Positions 1 through 11,900 of a stretch of DNA of 31,932 nucleotides are shown here, piece after piece. The notes beneath the pieces were generated by a model. It searched no databases and was not told the origin of the DNA. It saw only the letters and a program-made list of their open reading frames with translations. This DNA comes from Branchiostoma floridae (lineage: Eukaryota > Chordata > Leptocardii > Amphioxiformes > Branchiostomatidae). Position numbers and translations under genes: made by a program. Numbering within the stretch: the first letter of the stretch is position 1; each line of letters starts with the position of its first letter. The stretch lies in contig NC_049988.1 in assembly GCF_000003815.2 (NCBI RefSeq), positions 9,846,985-9,878,916 of the forward strand, given 5' to 3'.

Positions 1-1007
1 CCTGATTGGCCATCACATTAGTAGGTCAACCAATGATGATATTGCAATTTTGCAGCTCTACCAATGAGAGTGTAGCTCTATGACCGTCAAATAGAATAGT
101 TGCATTTCTATTTCCATTTCTTACATTTTGACGGAGATTGGCAAGGCTATTGGATTGGTCTATTGTAGTTGCTGTCATTTCATGTTTCTGTTGTATACAA
201 TATTCTATGATAAAGTCTTATGTCTTGTATTCCTTGTCTTGTATCATTCAGTATGTTGCTGTTTTTCTACTATGTTCTGTTTCTCTCAGTTCTGTCTCCA
301 AAAGAGTCATGGCTTCTTCCTCCAGCATTTCTGCTATTCTAGGGGAAACACTGACGTTTGACCCCTGGTATCTCACATTCTGTTTCTATGTTTGTCCATT
401 GTTTGGTAATAAATATAGGTGATGAATGGTAAGATATTCACAGTTCATAGAAAATGGCATATTATTGTACTTGATCATCATTGCTCAGTTGAATAAGATA
501 TATTTTTGACATCATGCAATAACAGCATCATGATTCTATCTTTCCTATAATTTTTTTTCCAAATAGTTCATTTGGCAATTTTGTTTTTTGTTTCATTTTA
601 TTTACGTTCATTCTTTGCTGTAGAATGCTTCTAGACATAATCTCAATATTCTTTATACGAATAGTGTACATCTAATTTTGCTTGCAACTGTCAGCAAATT
701 TTGTAGCACCATGTCTTTTTTGTGCCAATGTTAAGGATGTCAACTTGTCATTCACTTTGTTTGTTTGTTACTTGAATGATAAAAGTTTTTATTGTGTTGT
801 GTTGTTGTGTTCTGTATAAATTTCTAATTCTATGTCGTGATATCCACATGCTTTGTTATCCTTATAGCTTGATTTTGGTTGTTATCAATCAGTATGTGGA
901 TGATACTTGAGAGTTTTAATATTATGCTATTAAAATCATATGATATATCTGTGTTTTATTTATGTCAGATAAATGTAAAAATGTCTCTGTGCGTCATGTC
1001 TTTTCAG
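1..1007 (+). other. Intron of CCDC93, no supported exon
   Basis: AT-rich sequence upstream of the first visible CCDC93 exon. The preceding CCDC93 coding block expected from the family is not found here, so this is taken as intron. Open frames near 128-422 have low-complexity Cys/Phe/Ser-rich translations with no recognisable domain. Confidence 0.6.
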
Positions 1008-1200
1008 GAGGTATGGTTACAGACCAGAGAAGGCAGACAAAGTAAGTTATACCACTTCCATTTGTTCTTTCATTCCTTTTCAATTATAATTAAAGTTGTT
1101 CCCATATACATATATATATATATGTATGTGTGCACATGTATGTTTGAAAATGTGTATTTATGTATGCAAAACTATATGCAATGTATACATACACACACAA

Positions 1201-1231
<31 letters not shown>

Positions 1232-4200
1232 TACTATGATTATTCCATGATCGTCTTGCTGGTTACCAGTATAGCATGATACTTAATGACTATCTTGTAA
1301 TTAAAAACTGATTTCATTTATTATTCTTATATGAATCATGTCTCCTGCTCTAATGCCCCCCAGCTACCCCCACCCCCTCATTCTACTCCCCCCTCCCCCC
1401 AGGTCCCCCTCTTTCCTATTCCCAAAGACTTAAAGGTATGTTTATACATCCCCACTTCATTCCTTCTTTCTGTTGAAATTTCTTTTTATAAAGGGAGTGT
1501 TTTACAATGTGTACTTTTGTTAATAGACCCCTTTCCAATCTCTGCTGCATTTGGTGAAAACATGGGTCTGGTGGCAAAATATTTTTATATTCAAAGTTTA
1601 TAACATTGTTATGTACAATGTTCTACCACCTGACTCTTGTTCTTGCCCATTATGCAAGACAAGGGTCTTGTGAAAGACGTCAGTTTTGCACCTTTTTTTA
1701 TGTCCTACATAATAGTTTGAGGTTTGGTGCTTGTTCAAAATAGGCATTTGATTAGATATCAGTTTCTTTAGATGAAAATCTTCAGATATCACATATAATT
1801 GTTTAGGTCTTTTGATTTTGCTGAAATTTGAATCCTTGTCAAAGTGGTAAATAGAAAAAGATTAGTTAAAAGCATGTTCGTTTGAGTTAGCTACATGTAG
1901 AACAGGCCTGACAGCACAGTGTAATGAAAAAAATCCATACTTCATCTTGATGCCCATATACTGTTCCCATGACAACTGTAGGCAGAGGGGAAGGACTCGG
2001 CTAAGTCTGCGGTGGCAGCAGCTCTTGGAGGGAAGACAGAGGAGATGGATGAAGAGGAAGCCCAGGCTCTGGAGGAGGTGAGCAGTTATAAATCACAAAC
2101 CAAACAACAGTGTTGCCTTGTATAGGGAGATTAAGTGTCTGGAGACTCAGACTCTTAAGGTTCTGGGTTTGGCTCTCTTACTAGTAGTTGTTAAGGGGAA
2201 AAGCACTTGACAAAGTTTCCCCACTTGAGTCATGTGACTATGACTGACACTACTTAGCTTTGTTTTTGGACGTCCTGGATGGGACGTAAACTTGAGGTCC
2301 TGTGTTTGAGGAGAACCGGATCTCCAGCATGTTAAAGAAGCCTCCTCACTTATATATAAGAGTAAGGGTTTTTTATTTTTGTTCATCGAGGTGTGAGTGG
2401 ATCAAGCTATCACATCTTTTGTTGAACATGCAAAACTGGCATTTTTAAGATTACCAGTTTTGTGATACAACAAAGAAAGAAACAAACAAATGTCAAAATA
2501 ATGCAGAATTTTTTAGTAGTAAAGGTAAGTCGTCAGCGATTTTCCAATTGTTCTGGCTAACAGTGCATGAACATTATCAACAATACTGTAAATGCATTTA
2601 AGTTCACGGGGATTTAATTTCGCGGTAGCAGGAAAAATGTCCTTTCGCGGTGGATTTAAGTTCGCGGTAACACCATCGACCGCAGTCAAGTACCTTAATA
2701 GAAAAATGTTCGCGGTGGATTTAAGTTCGCGGTGAAGTGGTCAACGCGAAAACCGCGAATATTAATCCACCGTAAACATTTCTGCATTTACAGTATATCA
2801 TGTTTTGATCACTTTAATCGTAGCAACGTATCAAGGCCCTGATGAGCGGCATGCAGGCGACGGGCGCTGCTGACGGGAAACTGACGGCCAGCGCCGTGGG
2901 CTCCATCGTTGGGATGCAGTCGGCCGAGATCCAGCAGATCGCTTCGGAGTATGCTGGGAAGGTGGGTGGTCTTTTTAACTTCTGTTACGTGTACATTGCC
3001 ATACATTGTCATAGATGGAGTTGTTGCGCAAAAACCATCAATCGGTTCTCATGATGACAGTTGTTTACATCAGCATATGTATATCAATATATTTGCACAT
3101 TACTCCAGATGTGAGACCAGATTATTCATACATGACTGTGCTGTAAAACCTTATAATGTTATTGATGATATTTTATCGTTATATCCATATTGCTTTTTCA
3201 GACTTGGAAAATTATGTAACTTTTTGGCTCATTTATGATCTACTGTGTGCAGTTACAGTTCTGTAACTGTTACATTTTCTGACTTTTTTTTCTGACGGAT
3301 TAAACCATTGAACAGTTTTGTGAACTTGACTTTTTAGTGACTTTCTTCTACTCACTTATAATGTCACCGCAGCAAGCAGAGCTGGCCGCAGAAGACCGTC
3401 CTGAGCGACTTAGCGGTGCACAGCAGCACAAAAGGACCGTGGCCTCGCTAAACAAGCAGATAGCAACACAGGAGAAAAAACTGGAGGAGGTTCGAGCTAA
3501 ACATGAGGAACTCCACAGTGCCTACACTTCCACACAGGAGAAACTGCAAGAGGTAGTTATTGTTCTTATTGGTATTATATATCATAGTAACAGTTTATCT
3601 TTATCTGCAGGGTAACCTAAATCCGTTTTTTTTGTACAAACGTATTTAGGGGTGAGAGAACAGTGGTTTTAAACCACACTATTTTAAAAATTTAACAATC
3701 TAAAATCACCGTCCGTTGACTTGATGCACCTATTATATATACCCTGTTTTCAAATACAACAGAAATACAATACCCCAAAGATAAAGGTGAACTAGCATTA
3801 CATTGTTCTTGGTAGTCAGTCTATCTTCTCGTTTAAGATATTTGTGTAGTCAACTTGCGGAGGAATGCATTCTTTGTTTTTCATTGTTTTTTTCAAGATA
3901 GCATGAAAGATTATGACAAATGCCAATGTTTGCTTGCGACAAATGAAAATGTTTGCTTGCAGTTTAAACTTGATTACTTGTAATTGTTTGTTTGTTTGTT
4001 TGTTAATCAGGTTGAAGAATTCAGTGCCAAACTAGATGAAGAAATGGAAAAGCTGTCAGAACAGGAGAAAGATGAAGCCAACTCAAGGTGGGTCTGATGG
4101 GGTTTCCCAGAAGAAAATTTAATAATATGCACTCGTGCCATTATTATAGATAACACAAGTTTGCTTGTCAGACAATTGTTATCTATAAGCACCCTGCAGT

Positions 4201-7200
4201 TTAATTCTGGAGTTCCAGTTTTATTCTGGAGTGACCTCCCATATCTCAGCAGTTGTACACCCAGATGGGCTGATATGCATTATCAGGGCTCGAAATACTG
4301 GGTGCATGTGCACACAGGTGCACCCAAAATTGGAACAGTGCACCCAATTTTTTTCAGTGGGTGCATAGGGTGCACCCAAATATTTTCTTAGGTTTATGTA
4401 TGAAAAGATATCAAGTATACTAGTATGCATCATATTCTTGACATCTACGTGTTAGAAAGATAATGAAAATGTCTGTCATGTTACTTGTTTAAGAATTTGA
4501 TAGCTTGTAACTAAGTTTTGTTTATAGTTTTGTTTTTAAATTCTACTTAAATCTAAGTGGTGCACCCAAAAAGTTTTTGGTGCACCCAATTTCTTAAGCT
4601 GGGTGCACCTGTGCGCCTAATCCCAAAAATGAATTTCGAGCCCTGATTATATACATTAGGTTCCAATGGTTATGCATAATCATGCATAATCCTTCAAACC
4701 CTTATGCATAACCCTTGGAACAAGCATAATTATGCATTGCCCTGGAACCTTATGCATAGTTATACATGATTATGCATAATTATGTACAGTTATGACAATT
4801 TAGATTAATCCCTAGGGTGTTGTTAATGGCTGCTATGTATTTGTTACATCATTTTTACTTCCAGCTTACAATATCAGCCCATCTGAGCGTATGGTTGCTG
4901 ATACTAGTATCTGGGAGTTCACTCCAGAATAAAACTGGATCTTGAGAATTAAACTGGAGGGTGTTTACAGTAGAAGTCTATCAGGTTATGAAATACATGT
5001 ATAAGATTCTTTTCTGATGCTTTTTCTTAATCGTCCGGCAGTGTGCTGCAGCAGCTGAGGGGCCTTGTGGCGATGAATGAGAACCTGAAGAAACAGGAGC
5101 AGGAGTTCCGAGCCCACTGTAAGGAGGAGATGGCACGGCTGCAGGGCGCCATCGACCAGCTCAAACTGGATGGAGCTGAGGGGGAGGGCGAGGACCAGGT
5201 AACTGGGATTTCCAAACGTGTGAGGTCCCCAAACGCATTGAATCTGAATTGCGCGCTCACAAGGGGAAATCTGATTAGATGAAGTAACTATATCTCCGGA
5301 AGCATTCAGGACTCATTGGTCATGTTTGCGAGCATTCCCACCCAAAAAGACGTCGCATCTTTGCTTAATTAAATGAAGGTCGATATGCACTAGAATAGTG
5401 TGTAAAAGTGACTTGAAAATTGACTTTGAAAAAACGAGTTTCAAGGCCCTGAAATTGCATTGAGCGCCTTTAACTTTCACATATGGGACCATGAGGAAAA
5501 AAGTTCATCTCAAATCTCTCTTAAAAACAGTCCTTTTTTTAAGATATGTGTCCAGACTAGTCAGCCATGTTGTTTGTTGGTGAAAATGGTGTAATGGAAT
5601 AGATGTGTTATGAACATATCTTTACATTGTGTAGCTACATGTATATATAAGATGTAAATCTTGTGTTTCAGGAGAGAAGCCGACTGATAGAGAAGCAGCA
5701 CCAGGCAGACAAGGAAAAACTGCACAAGATCCGTCTGTTGTTGGTAAGGACACTCTTAGCTCATGTATTTGCTTTGTCACAGTGTTTTGAAAAGTGTCTT
5801 CAAATACTAGTAGGTTATGGAACCACATGGCATATTGGTAATAAAACCACTCTTAATGGCAAGGAACACAAAATTCAATGGTTTTAGAATGCAGAAAGCT
5901 TGTACTTGTAATTCAAGAAAAATCTTCGATTTTTTTCAAATACAGTTAAAACCACTTGTATGGAGAAGGGTTTAGTAAAGTTATTTGTCAAAGAAACAAT
6001 TTTCATTAAGTTTTGACTTATCAGGCGAGGAAGAACCGTGAGATTGCCCAGCTGCAGCGTAAGATCGACGAGGTGCCATCTCGTGCAGAACTCTCACAGT
6101 ACCAGCGCCGGTTTGTGGAGTTGTACAACCAAGGTCAGCCCAAAACTGCCATCCACTCAATAGTGACTCCTTCTGTCAACAAGACATACAAACCTTTGAA
6201 AACAGCTTTGTCATAGACTGAGGTTTTTTTGTCATATTCTTAATATCTTATGATTAATTGTAAATGCCACATGTTATAGTAAATATTTGCACTGCCAAAT
6301 GCTTGATAAATGCATGGTCCATGCTTTTATTGATCACGATTAAACATCTTTGGTACATAATCTTGCTCTAGTTGCTGCCACCCACAAGGAGACCAAGCAG
6401 TTCATCACCCTATACAACACCCTGGATGATACCAAGTTGTACCTAAACAAGGAGGTGAATCTATTGAACTCCATCCATGACAACTTTGAACAGTAAGTCA
6501 ATATTCTTTCTTACTTCACATTGTTTGAGCACAATTTTTTTTAAAGTTCAGTGTCAAGCTTTTATTTGTTTGCACGTCTTTGCTTGTCTAAGACAAAGAC
6601 TTATGATAGACAATATGTGTAGTTGATGTAAAGCTATGATTGGTTGTACTGCTTGACATTTGTGGGTAGACACAGGTACATTTATATGATTGGTTGGTTG
6701 ATTCTTAATGCTGATTGGTTGTGCTTTGACTTGGTTGCCAGGGCAATGTCATCTGCTGCCAATAAGGAGCAGTTCCTGAAGCAGCTGGAGCAGATTGTTG
6801 ATGGCATCAAACAGAACAAGAACAAGGTACTGATTACTCTCACCTGTTATAAGCTAGCTCACAGCTCGAAATGGCATATGGATCATGCATTGTGAGTAAT
6901 AAAATATTAATATGTCTATGTTGAAGGCCACTGGCAATACATAATGAATGGCTGGTGTCCTTCAAGTCTGACATGTTACCCACAATCCATAATGTATCAT
7001 CATCACACTGTGACCTAGCTTATACAAAAATGTCTAACTTTGTGTACACCATTGACGATATTTTGATTTCTTCACAAGTACTTCTCTGATTCACTACTGG
7101 CTCCTTTCTTCCTTCCTTCAGGTGGAGAAGAAGAAGCAGGAGGAGAAGATGCGGCGAGACCAGCTGAACGACACATTCCTTGACCTTGTAGACAAACAAA

Positions 7201-7807
7201 GGGTCTACTTCAAGACTGTCAAGGACTTTCAGGAGGTAAGCTGCTCATCAGTAATGCTGGCATAAACCAGTTACACATTCAGGACCTTCCCATGACTTTT
7301 GTCCAGGCCACTCTCCAACCAAGGCCGGCACTGGGTTGGGAGTAGCCTGGAATCCATCATTTTTTAGCTAGATTTTGGTCCTCTGGTTGAATCCAAGGAC
7401 TTTGAATTTTTTTCTTAAAATTTATAGTCAGCTGGTTCAGGTCACTTGAGTTGTAGGCTACTTTACTGACCAACTGCCAACTGCTGATTACCCTGTCCAC
7501 AAGCTTCATGTGACATGGGCCTTACAGTATACTACATATGGCATCTATGGCCTAGTGGTTAAACTTTCAGACATGTGATTGAGATATGTTTACAGGTTTA
7601 TTCCTGCCTGTCATTCTTAGCTAGACTTTGTGCCCCCAGAAACCACATGCAACTTCCCTCCCTTCACTGGGTTCCTGACTTTGGTTGATGTGATACTATG
7701 GAGTTTTAACATCATTGGTGTTTTGTAAAGTTAATCTTGCTGTCTTGTTGTTTCAGGAATGCCGCAAGAACGAGATACTCCTAGCCAAGTTGAAAGCCGC
7801 ATCATGA
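1008..7807 (+). CDS. CCDC93: CCDC93, 3' part (12 exons seen; 5' end outside window)
   Basis: CCDC93 is a subunit of the CCC complex (COMMD proteins, CCDC22, CCDC93), which works with Retriever and WASH in endosomal recycling of membrane cargo. Exons: 1008-1041, 1982-2077, 2824-2961, 3373-3552, 4011-4087, 5042-5198, 5672-5743, 6025-6133, 6372-6492, 6742-6826, 7122-7235, 7757-7807. All introns are GT-AG with compatible phases, giving about 410 residues. Recognised from blocks close to the vertebrate protein as I recall it: [108 protein letters not shown] and a terminal [16 protein letters not shown]. The visible part is mostly charged coiled coil. The N-terminal calponin-homology-like domain is not in the window. 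Introns hold SINE and MITE insertions. The family call is strong; the first 34-nt exon is less certain because it is short. Confidence 0.93.
1105..1233. repeat. TA/TG and CA microsatellites
   Basis: An alternating ATATAT/TATG tract near 1105-1130 is followed by an interrupted (CA)n tract at 1191-1233 in a CCDC93 intron. Low-complexity open frames across it are artefacts. Confidence 0.9.
1403..1435 (+). CDS. CCDC93: Candidate 33-nt in-frame CCDC93 microexon
   Basis: A long C-rich pyrimidine tract ends in CAG at 1400-1402. It is followed by 33 nt open in frame ([11 protein letters not shown]) and a GTATGT donor at 1436. Both flanking CCDC93 exons meet in phase 0, so inclusion would add 11 residues without a frame change, in a linker that varies between species. 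It could equally be a chance splice-like match. No expression evidence is available from sequence alone. Confidence 0.35.
2160..2400 (+). repeat. Degraded tRNA-derived SINE body
   Basis: Matches, with many changes, the body of the better copy at 10149-10620: the pattern AAAGCACTT, then TTTCC and CACTT, then GGACGT..AA..GAGGTCC.GTGTT, then AGCA.GTTAAAGAA and a GAGTGGATCAA end. The tRNA-like head is not recognisable. It lies in the CCDC93 intron 2078-2823. Confidence 0.6.
2583..2796. mobile_element. MITE with TACTGTAAATGCA terminal inverted repeats
   Basis: The 14-bp ends ATACTGTAAATGCA (2583-2596) and its exact reverse complement (2783-2796) bound a 214-bp element. The interior has repeated TTAAGTTCGCGG and CGCGGTGGATTTAAG blocks in both orientations, so the element folds back on itself. 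No coding capacity, so a non-autonomous DNA transposon. It ends 27 bp before the exon starting at 2824. Confidence 0.8.
4284..4645. mobile_element. Nested MITE with CAGGGCTCGAAAT ends
   Basis: Ends CAGGGCTCGAAAT (4284) and ATTTCGAGCCCTG (to 4645) are inverted repeats, flanked on both sides by the direct repeat ATTAT (4279-4283 and 4646-4650), a possible target duplication. The interior carries several GTGCACCC-type motifs in both orientations. CAGGG ends are seen in hAT-like elements, but this assignment is tentative. It sits inside the element at 4190-4963, so it inserted later. Confidence 0.7.
4671..4796. repeat. TTATGCATAAT-type degenerate repeat tract
   Basis: About eight imperfect copies of ATGCATAAT or TTATGCAT, itself a near-palindrome, occur in both orientations inside the outer element at 4190-4963. 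Origin unknown. Confidence 0.6.
7541..7700 (+). repeat. Degraded tRNA-derived SINE, second head type
   Basis: An A-box-like TGGCCTAGTGGTTAAA (about 7548-7563) is followed by a B-box-like GGTTTATTCCTG about 45 bp later. A SINE-like body follows: TTTGTGCCCC, then ACTTCCCTCCCTTCACT, then GGGTTCCTGACTTTGGTTG. The head differs from the copy at 10149. It lies in the last CCDC93 intron. Confidence 0.55.
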
Positions 7808-8566
7808 TTGATTGACAAGAACTAAAAGCAGTCACATGACTGGTTTGAATGCACCAGGCTTGCCAGATGATTGGCTTAAAAACATCAACAATACAGTCAC
7901 ATGATTGGTGGAAAGGCCACCATATTGATTGGACATGAACTAGAGTTCTGCTGCCTTATACCTTCGCCAGAGGTTGATCGAAAGTTATAAAGGTTTCATG
8001 CTGATTATGCAAATAAGGTCTTCATTTGCATAAGCTCAGTCAGTTGATAATCTTCTCCACCCAAATCACAAATGTCTGTATGAATATTAATGTCTTAGCA
8101 AAGAAGTATATTAGCATTTTCTCAGTAATTATGAAGCATGTATGAAATTTCCATCATTTACCGCAATACCAACTTTATTCCATTTTAGTCTAGATCCCCT
8201 GTTTGTGTTGTTATACAAATGATCAAAAATGATCTATGGAGTCTATGGAGCCAACATAATAGGATTACAACTTGTGCATCTATTTCATCTATCCATAATC
8301 TGTTATCAATTTAAAAACTTTTTCACATGTCAAAAATTGTGACGGCATAAATTGCGAATGATGTATTTGCATGCCTGTATGTATACAAAATGTTTATGTA
8401 CATTTACTGTCCATCAAGGACCATTCAATGCATCATGGCAGATCTAAACACTGTGAATATTTTTTGGTGCTGGGATTAACTGCATAGCTGTAATTGGCAC
8501 TAGTTTGTACATGACAAACAAGATTGCCAATTAATTCTATATTGAAAAAATAAAATCATTAATAAA
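7808..8566 (+). other. CCDC93: Probable CCDC93 3' UTR with poly(A) signals
   Basis: Non-coding AT-rich sequence follows the CCDC93 stop. AATAAA hexamers occur at 8549-8554 and 8561-8566. The true cleavage site cannot be fixed without transcripts. Confidence 0.5.
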
Positions 8567-8964
8567 TTCCCCATAGAAATATAGAAATGAGAATCGCATA
8601 CTTTGCACCTAATTTGTACACTCAACACAAATAGTCAAGAAAGTTAAGTTTGATAAGTAATACCACTGCTATTACATATCACTTGAAAGCTTGCCAATTA
8701 TCCTTTACGCTTTTTGTGGCACCCACCATCATAATGTTCACTATCAAAGGAGATATCATTTGAAAGAAAAGCAAGCTTTTCATGGATGTTTCATCATTAA
8801 ATCTAAAATCTAAAGAACAGATTGCATACTGGTTAACCTGGAATTGTTAACACTGTTTGCCCATGGTAATACAAGCTAGAAGCCTCAGGTAACCGGATAA
8901 GTATGGATGGCGAACCTTAGGATCTGCACTACTTGAACACCTGGGTACTTGGTAAGTAGCTTGG
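8567..8964. other. Convergent intergenic / 3' UTR stretch
   Basis: Lies between the ends of CCDC93 (+) and COMTD1 (-). Probably holds the COMTD1 3' UTR. No other gene, hairpin or repeat stood out. Confidence 0.5.
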
Positions 8965-11900
8965 TCAGCACTTGAATGCCAAGGTTACACCATCTGCCAT
9001 GGTGAGCATGCTGATGTTGACACGGGGGTCCTTGTGTATCTTCTTGTTCAGACGCACCATGGCTGCTGTGGCTGCATTCCACGTGTCTTCAGCTTTCAAC
9101 ACTTTGCCACCGAGGAAGACCTGGAAAAAAACGGGAAGAGGGAAAATTTTCAACATTCTGAGTTCCTTATAATACAGGACACAGCTACATGAGATGTCAT
9201 TTAGATTTAACCTCCTTGATATAACTGTATGGACCTAGAGTTTCAAATGATGCAAAGATATCTAATTCAGTAAATGTTCTTGATAATCCATACCAGGCAG
9301 TTTGTGACTAGTTTCGAGAAGGATTTACATGTATCTAAACTCACAACTTGATGACAAGTTGAAGAATAAAGAGACTCTTTTTACCATACCACGTTTTGGT
9401 GACCGTCTGTCACCTTCTTCAGGGCAATTCTGACTGGTTCACATTGTACTACAGGACAGGTGTCACTGCTCACAGTTCAGATGCGGTCACAAAACGTAAA
9501 TAAAATGTGAAACAGAATTGCCCTGAAGAAGGTGACAGACGGTCACCAAAACGTTGGTTAGAATCTCTTTATTCAATGATGTATCAACCTTAGGAAACTA
9601 TTCATGGATGTTAATGACAAGTTTCTCTTAAATAAAAAAAAATGTTGGCCTTTTATTGTGTGCACTTCATAAAGAACTTTGCTGAAAGTAAGTTTAAGTA
9701 TTGAAGGTTATCAAACTTACATTGTCAATAGCCACCAGACCTCCAGGACGCAGTAGAACCAGAGACTTCTCATAGTAGGAATCATAGCTTGCTTTGTCAG
9801 CGTCGATGAACACAAAGTCATAGGTTCCCGCTTCTCCAGCGTCAATTAGATCATCTGTGTGTGAAACATAAAATGGGTTTTGTAAGAAAAGCAGCTTTAC
9901 CTACATGTAGCAAGGTGACACAAGCTAATACAGTACACATATTTCATGTGATGTTGCAGAAGCAGTTGATTGTTACATTCCTAACAACTTGAAGATAGGA
10001 AAAATGGAAGTTTGGCAGCAGTACATAAGAAAGTCGCTAAGGGGGCTTTACTTCAGAAGTTCTTGACCCCTATCTACCTACTAAATATCATCAGGATCCA
10101 TCCAGGGCTTCTTGACTTTCATGTATTCTACTCACACTATTCTGTTTTGTGGGACCGTGTAGCGCAGTGGTAGTTTCTTCGGCCCGTGACCGAGAGGTTG
10201 CGGGTTCGAATCCGCCTGCTGTGTTACCGATCTTGTGCCCTTGGGAAAGGCACTTTACACGACTTTCCTCACTTCACTCAAGTGAAAATGAGTACCTACC
10301 TTCGGATAGGACGTTAAATGGAGGTCCCGTGTTCGGGGAGAGCAACACCCCAAGCACGCTAAAGAACCCGCCACATGTGCAAACATCCACCCGAGTGGAT
10401 CAAACCATTTCGGCAAAAATAGGGGTAGGGAATCTCCCGAGCAGCCCTCGTAACCCCTGCTTCGCCTATTGGGTCAGTTAGTCCTCACTCATAGTGAGCA
10501 ATTGGGCTGGTCTCAATCATGATGTTTCTGAACTAGGGCGAAGAGTTGCTGTTACAGTTCCAATCATGTAACCTTGAGTGGCCTTGTTACGTGGTGACCA
10601 TTGAGTAAAAAAAAAAAAAACTCACGCACTCACATGCGGGCAGATAAGATGTTAGGGAAGGCTAAATCTTTTTCTGTACCAAACTTCCTGCCAACTTCGA
10701 CAAGGCAGTTTGACACCAAAAAGGCATCTAGGAAAACAAAACAATTTGCTTGGAGATTGTGGTGCTGTATGATCGGAAATTTTAGGTAAGTCCCCTGAGT
10801 TTCTTCTTGCTTTGAAAAAATGGAAAGAGATATTCCCTGCCCAGCACCTGTGCATCTGTGACCTACCGAGTGTCTTGTCAGCAGGCTGTATCCTAACATC
10901 AATCTTATGGTCCACACCTGCCTAAAGAAATACAACATTTCATTTTCAACAACATGGCATGAACTTGTCAAAAAAGTTTGATGTACTATTTAAGACATTT
11001 ACTATAGATGAAGCAACAAATAATATGATCAAACATTTGTTTTAAACTTTTTGTATAAAGTTTATATTTACATACATAATGAAAAAAAAGAATCAAGGAT
11101 GGAGCTAATAACCTCTTTCCAATTATAGAAAAATGCTAACACTTTACTTCCAACACTGAATTAAACCAAGGAGGTTCTTTAACCTCCTTGATTAAACTAT
11201 AAGGGATTTATCCCTCTAAATTTTTGGTCAAACTCCGTCGACCTTTTTCACAGAATGACCCTTCTATCTCCAGCAGTGAAGTCAGGAACACACGTCAGTG
11301 TTGGAAGTAAAGTGTTTAATGGCATTTTTCTATAAACGTATTCTACCAAGTACCAACACAGATGAACTTTCATGCTAACCTCTTTCCAAAATGGCCTTCC
11401 TAAGTTGACGTTGGTGTCGTCAATATCACAGGCGATGAGTTTCCCATCCTGGGGTAGAGCCAGTGCCATGGCCAGGCAGTTATAGCCTGTAAACACTCCT
11501 GCAGGAATCAACACAAACAATGCTTGTCATTAGCATATCTTTCAATTCTTTTCTTCTTCTATAGTAATGTTGCAAATTTTTTCACACTTTGGTTGACTTC
11601 TGAATCATGAGTTTGACACTAAGGCTTGTATTATACATAATAGCAATTCAGGGAGGACTTTTAAAAGTCGTCTGTGCATGTTTCTTAATGCATTGTGATC
11701 TTATGGGAATTTTCATTTGAAAGTTTGGCCTCTTGAGATTATAGTTTTGCAAGTTTTGCAGTGTTGTATTTTGTTACTCTTATGTGACGTTACTAGTATG
11801 TACATTCAAGCACTTAACAATAAATGTCTTCAACAGAGACGGGGGGTGCCATAAACTTTCTCTAACTTATGATCCAATGCACAGTGTTCTACTTGTGTAA

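Larger units (their letters stand above)
4190..4963. mobile_element. Inverted-repeat DNA element (outer), interrupted
   Basis: Left arm about 4190-4277 and right arm about 4870-4963 are imperfect reverse complements. Shared blocks: CACCCT.CAGTTTAATTCT, CCAGTTTTATTCTGGAGTGA, CTCCCA and CAGATGGGCTGATAT. The centre contains a second element (4284-4645) and an AT-rich repeat tract. Non-coding; superfamily not determined. Confidence 0.75.

Noticed and set aside
10149-10222. Possible functional tRNA gene
   Set aside because: A and B boxes are present, but the acceptor stem cannot pair and the base before the anticodon is not T; a SINE body with poly(A) follows directly.
10149-10481. 110-codon ORF on the + strand
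   Set aside because: It is the SINE read through in one frame.
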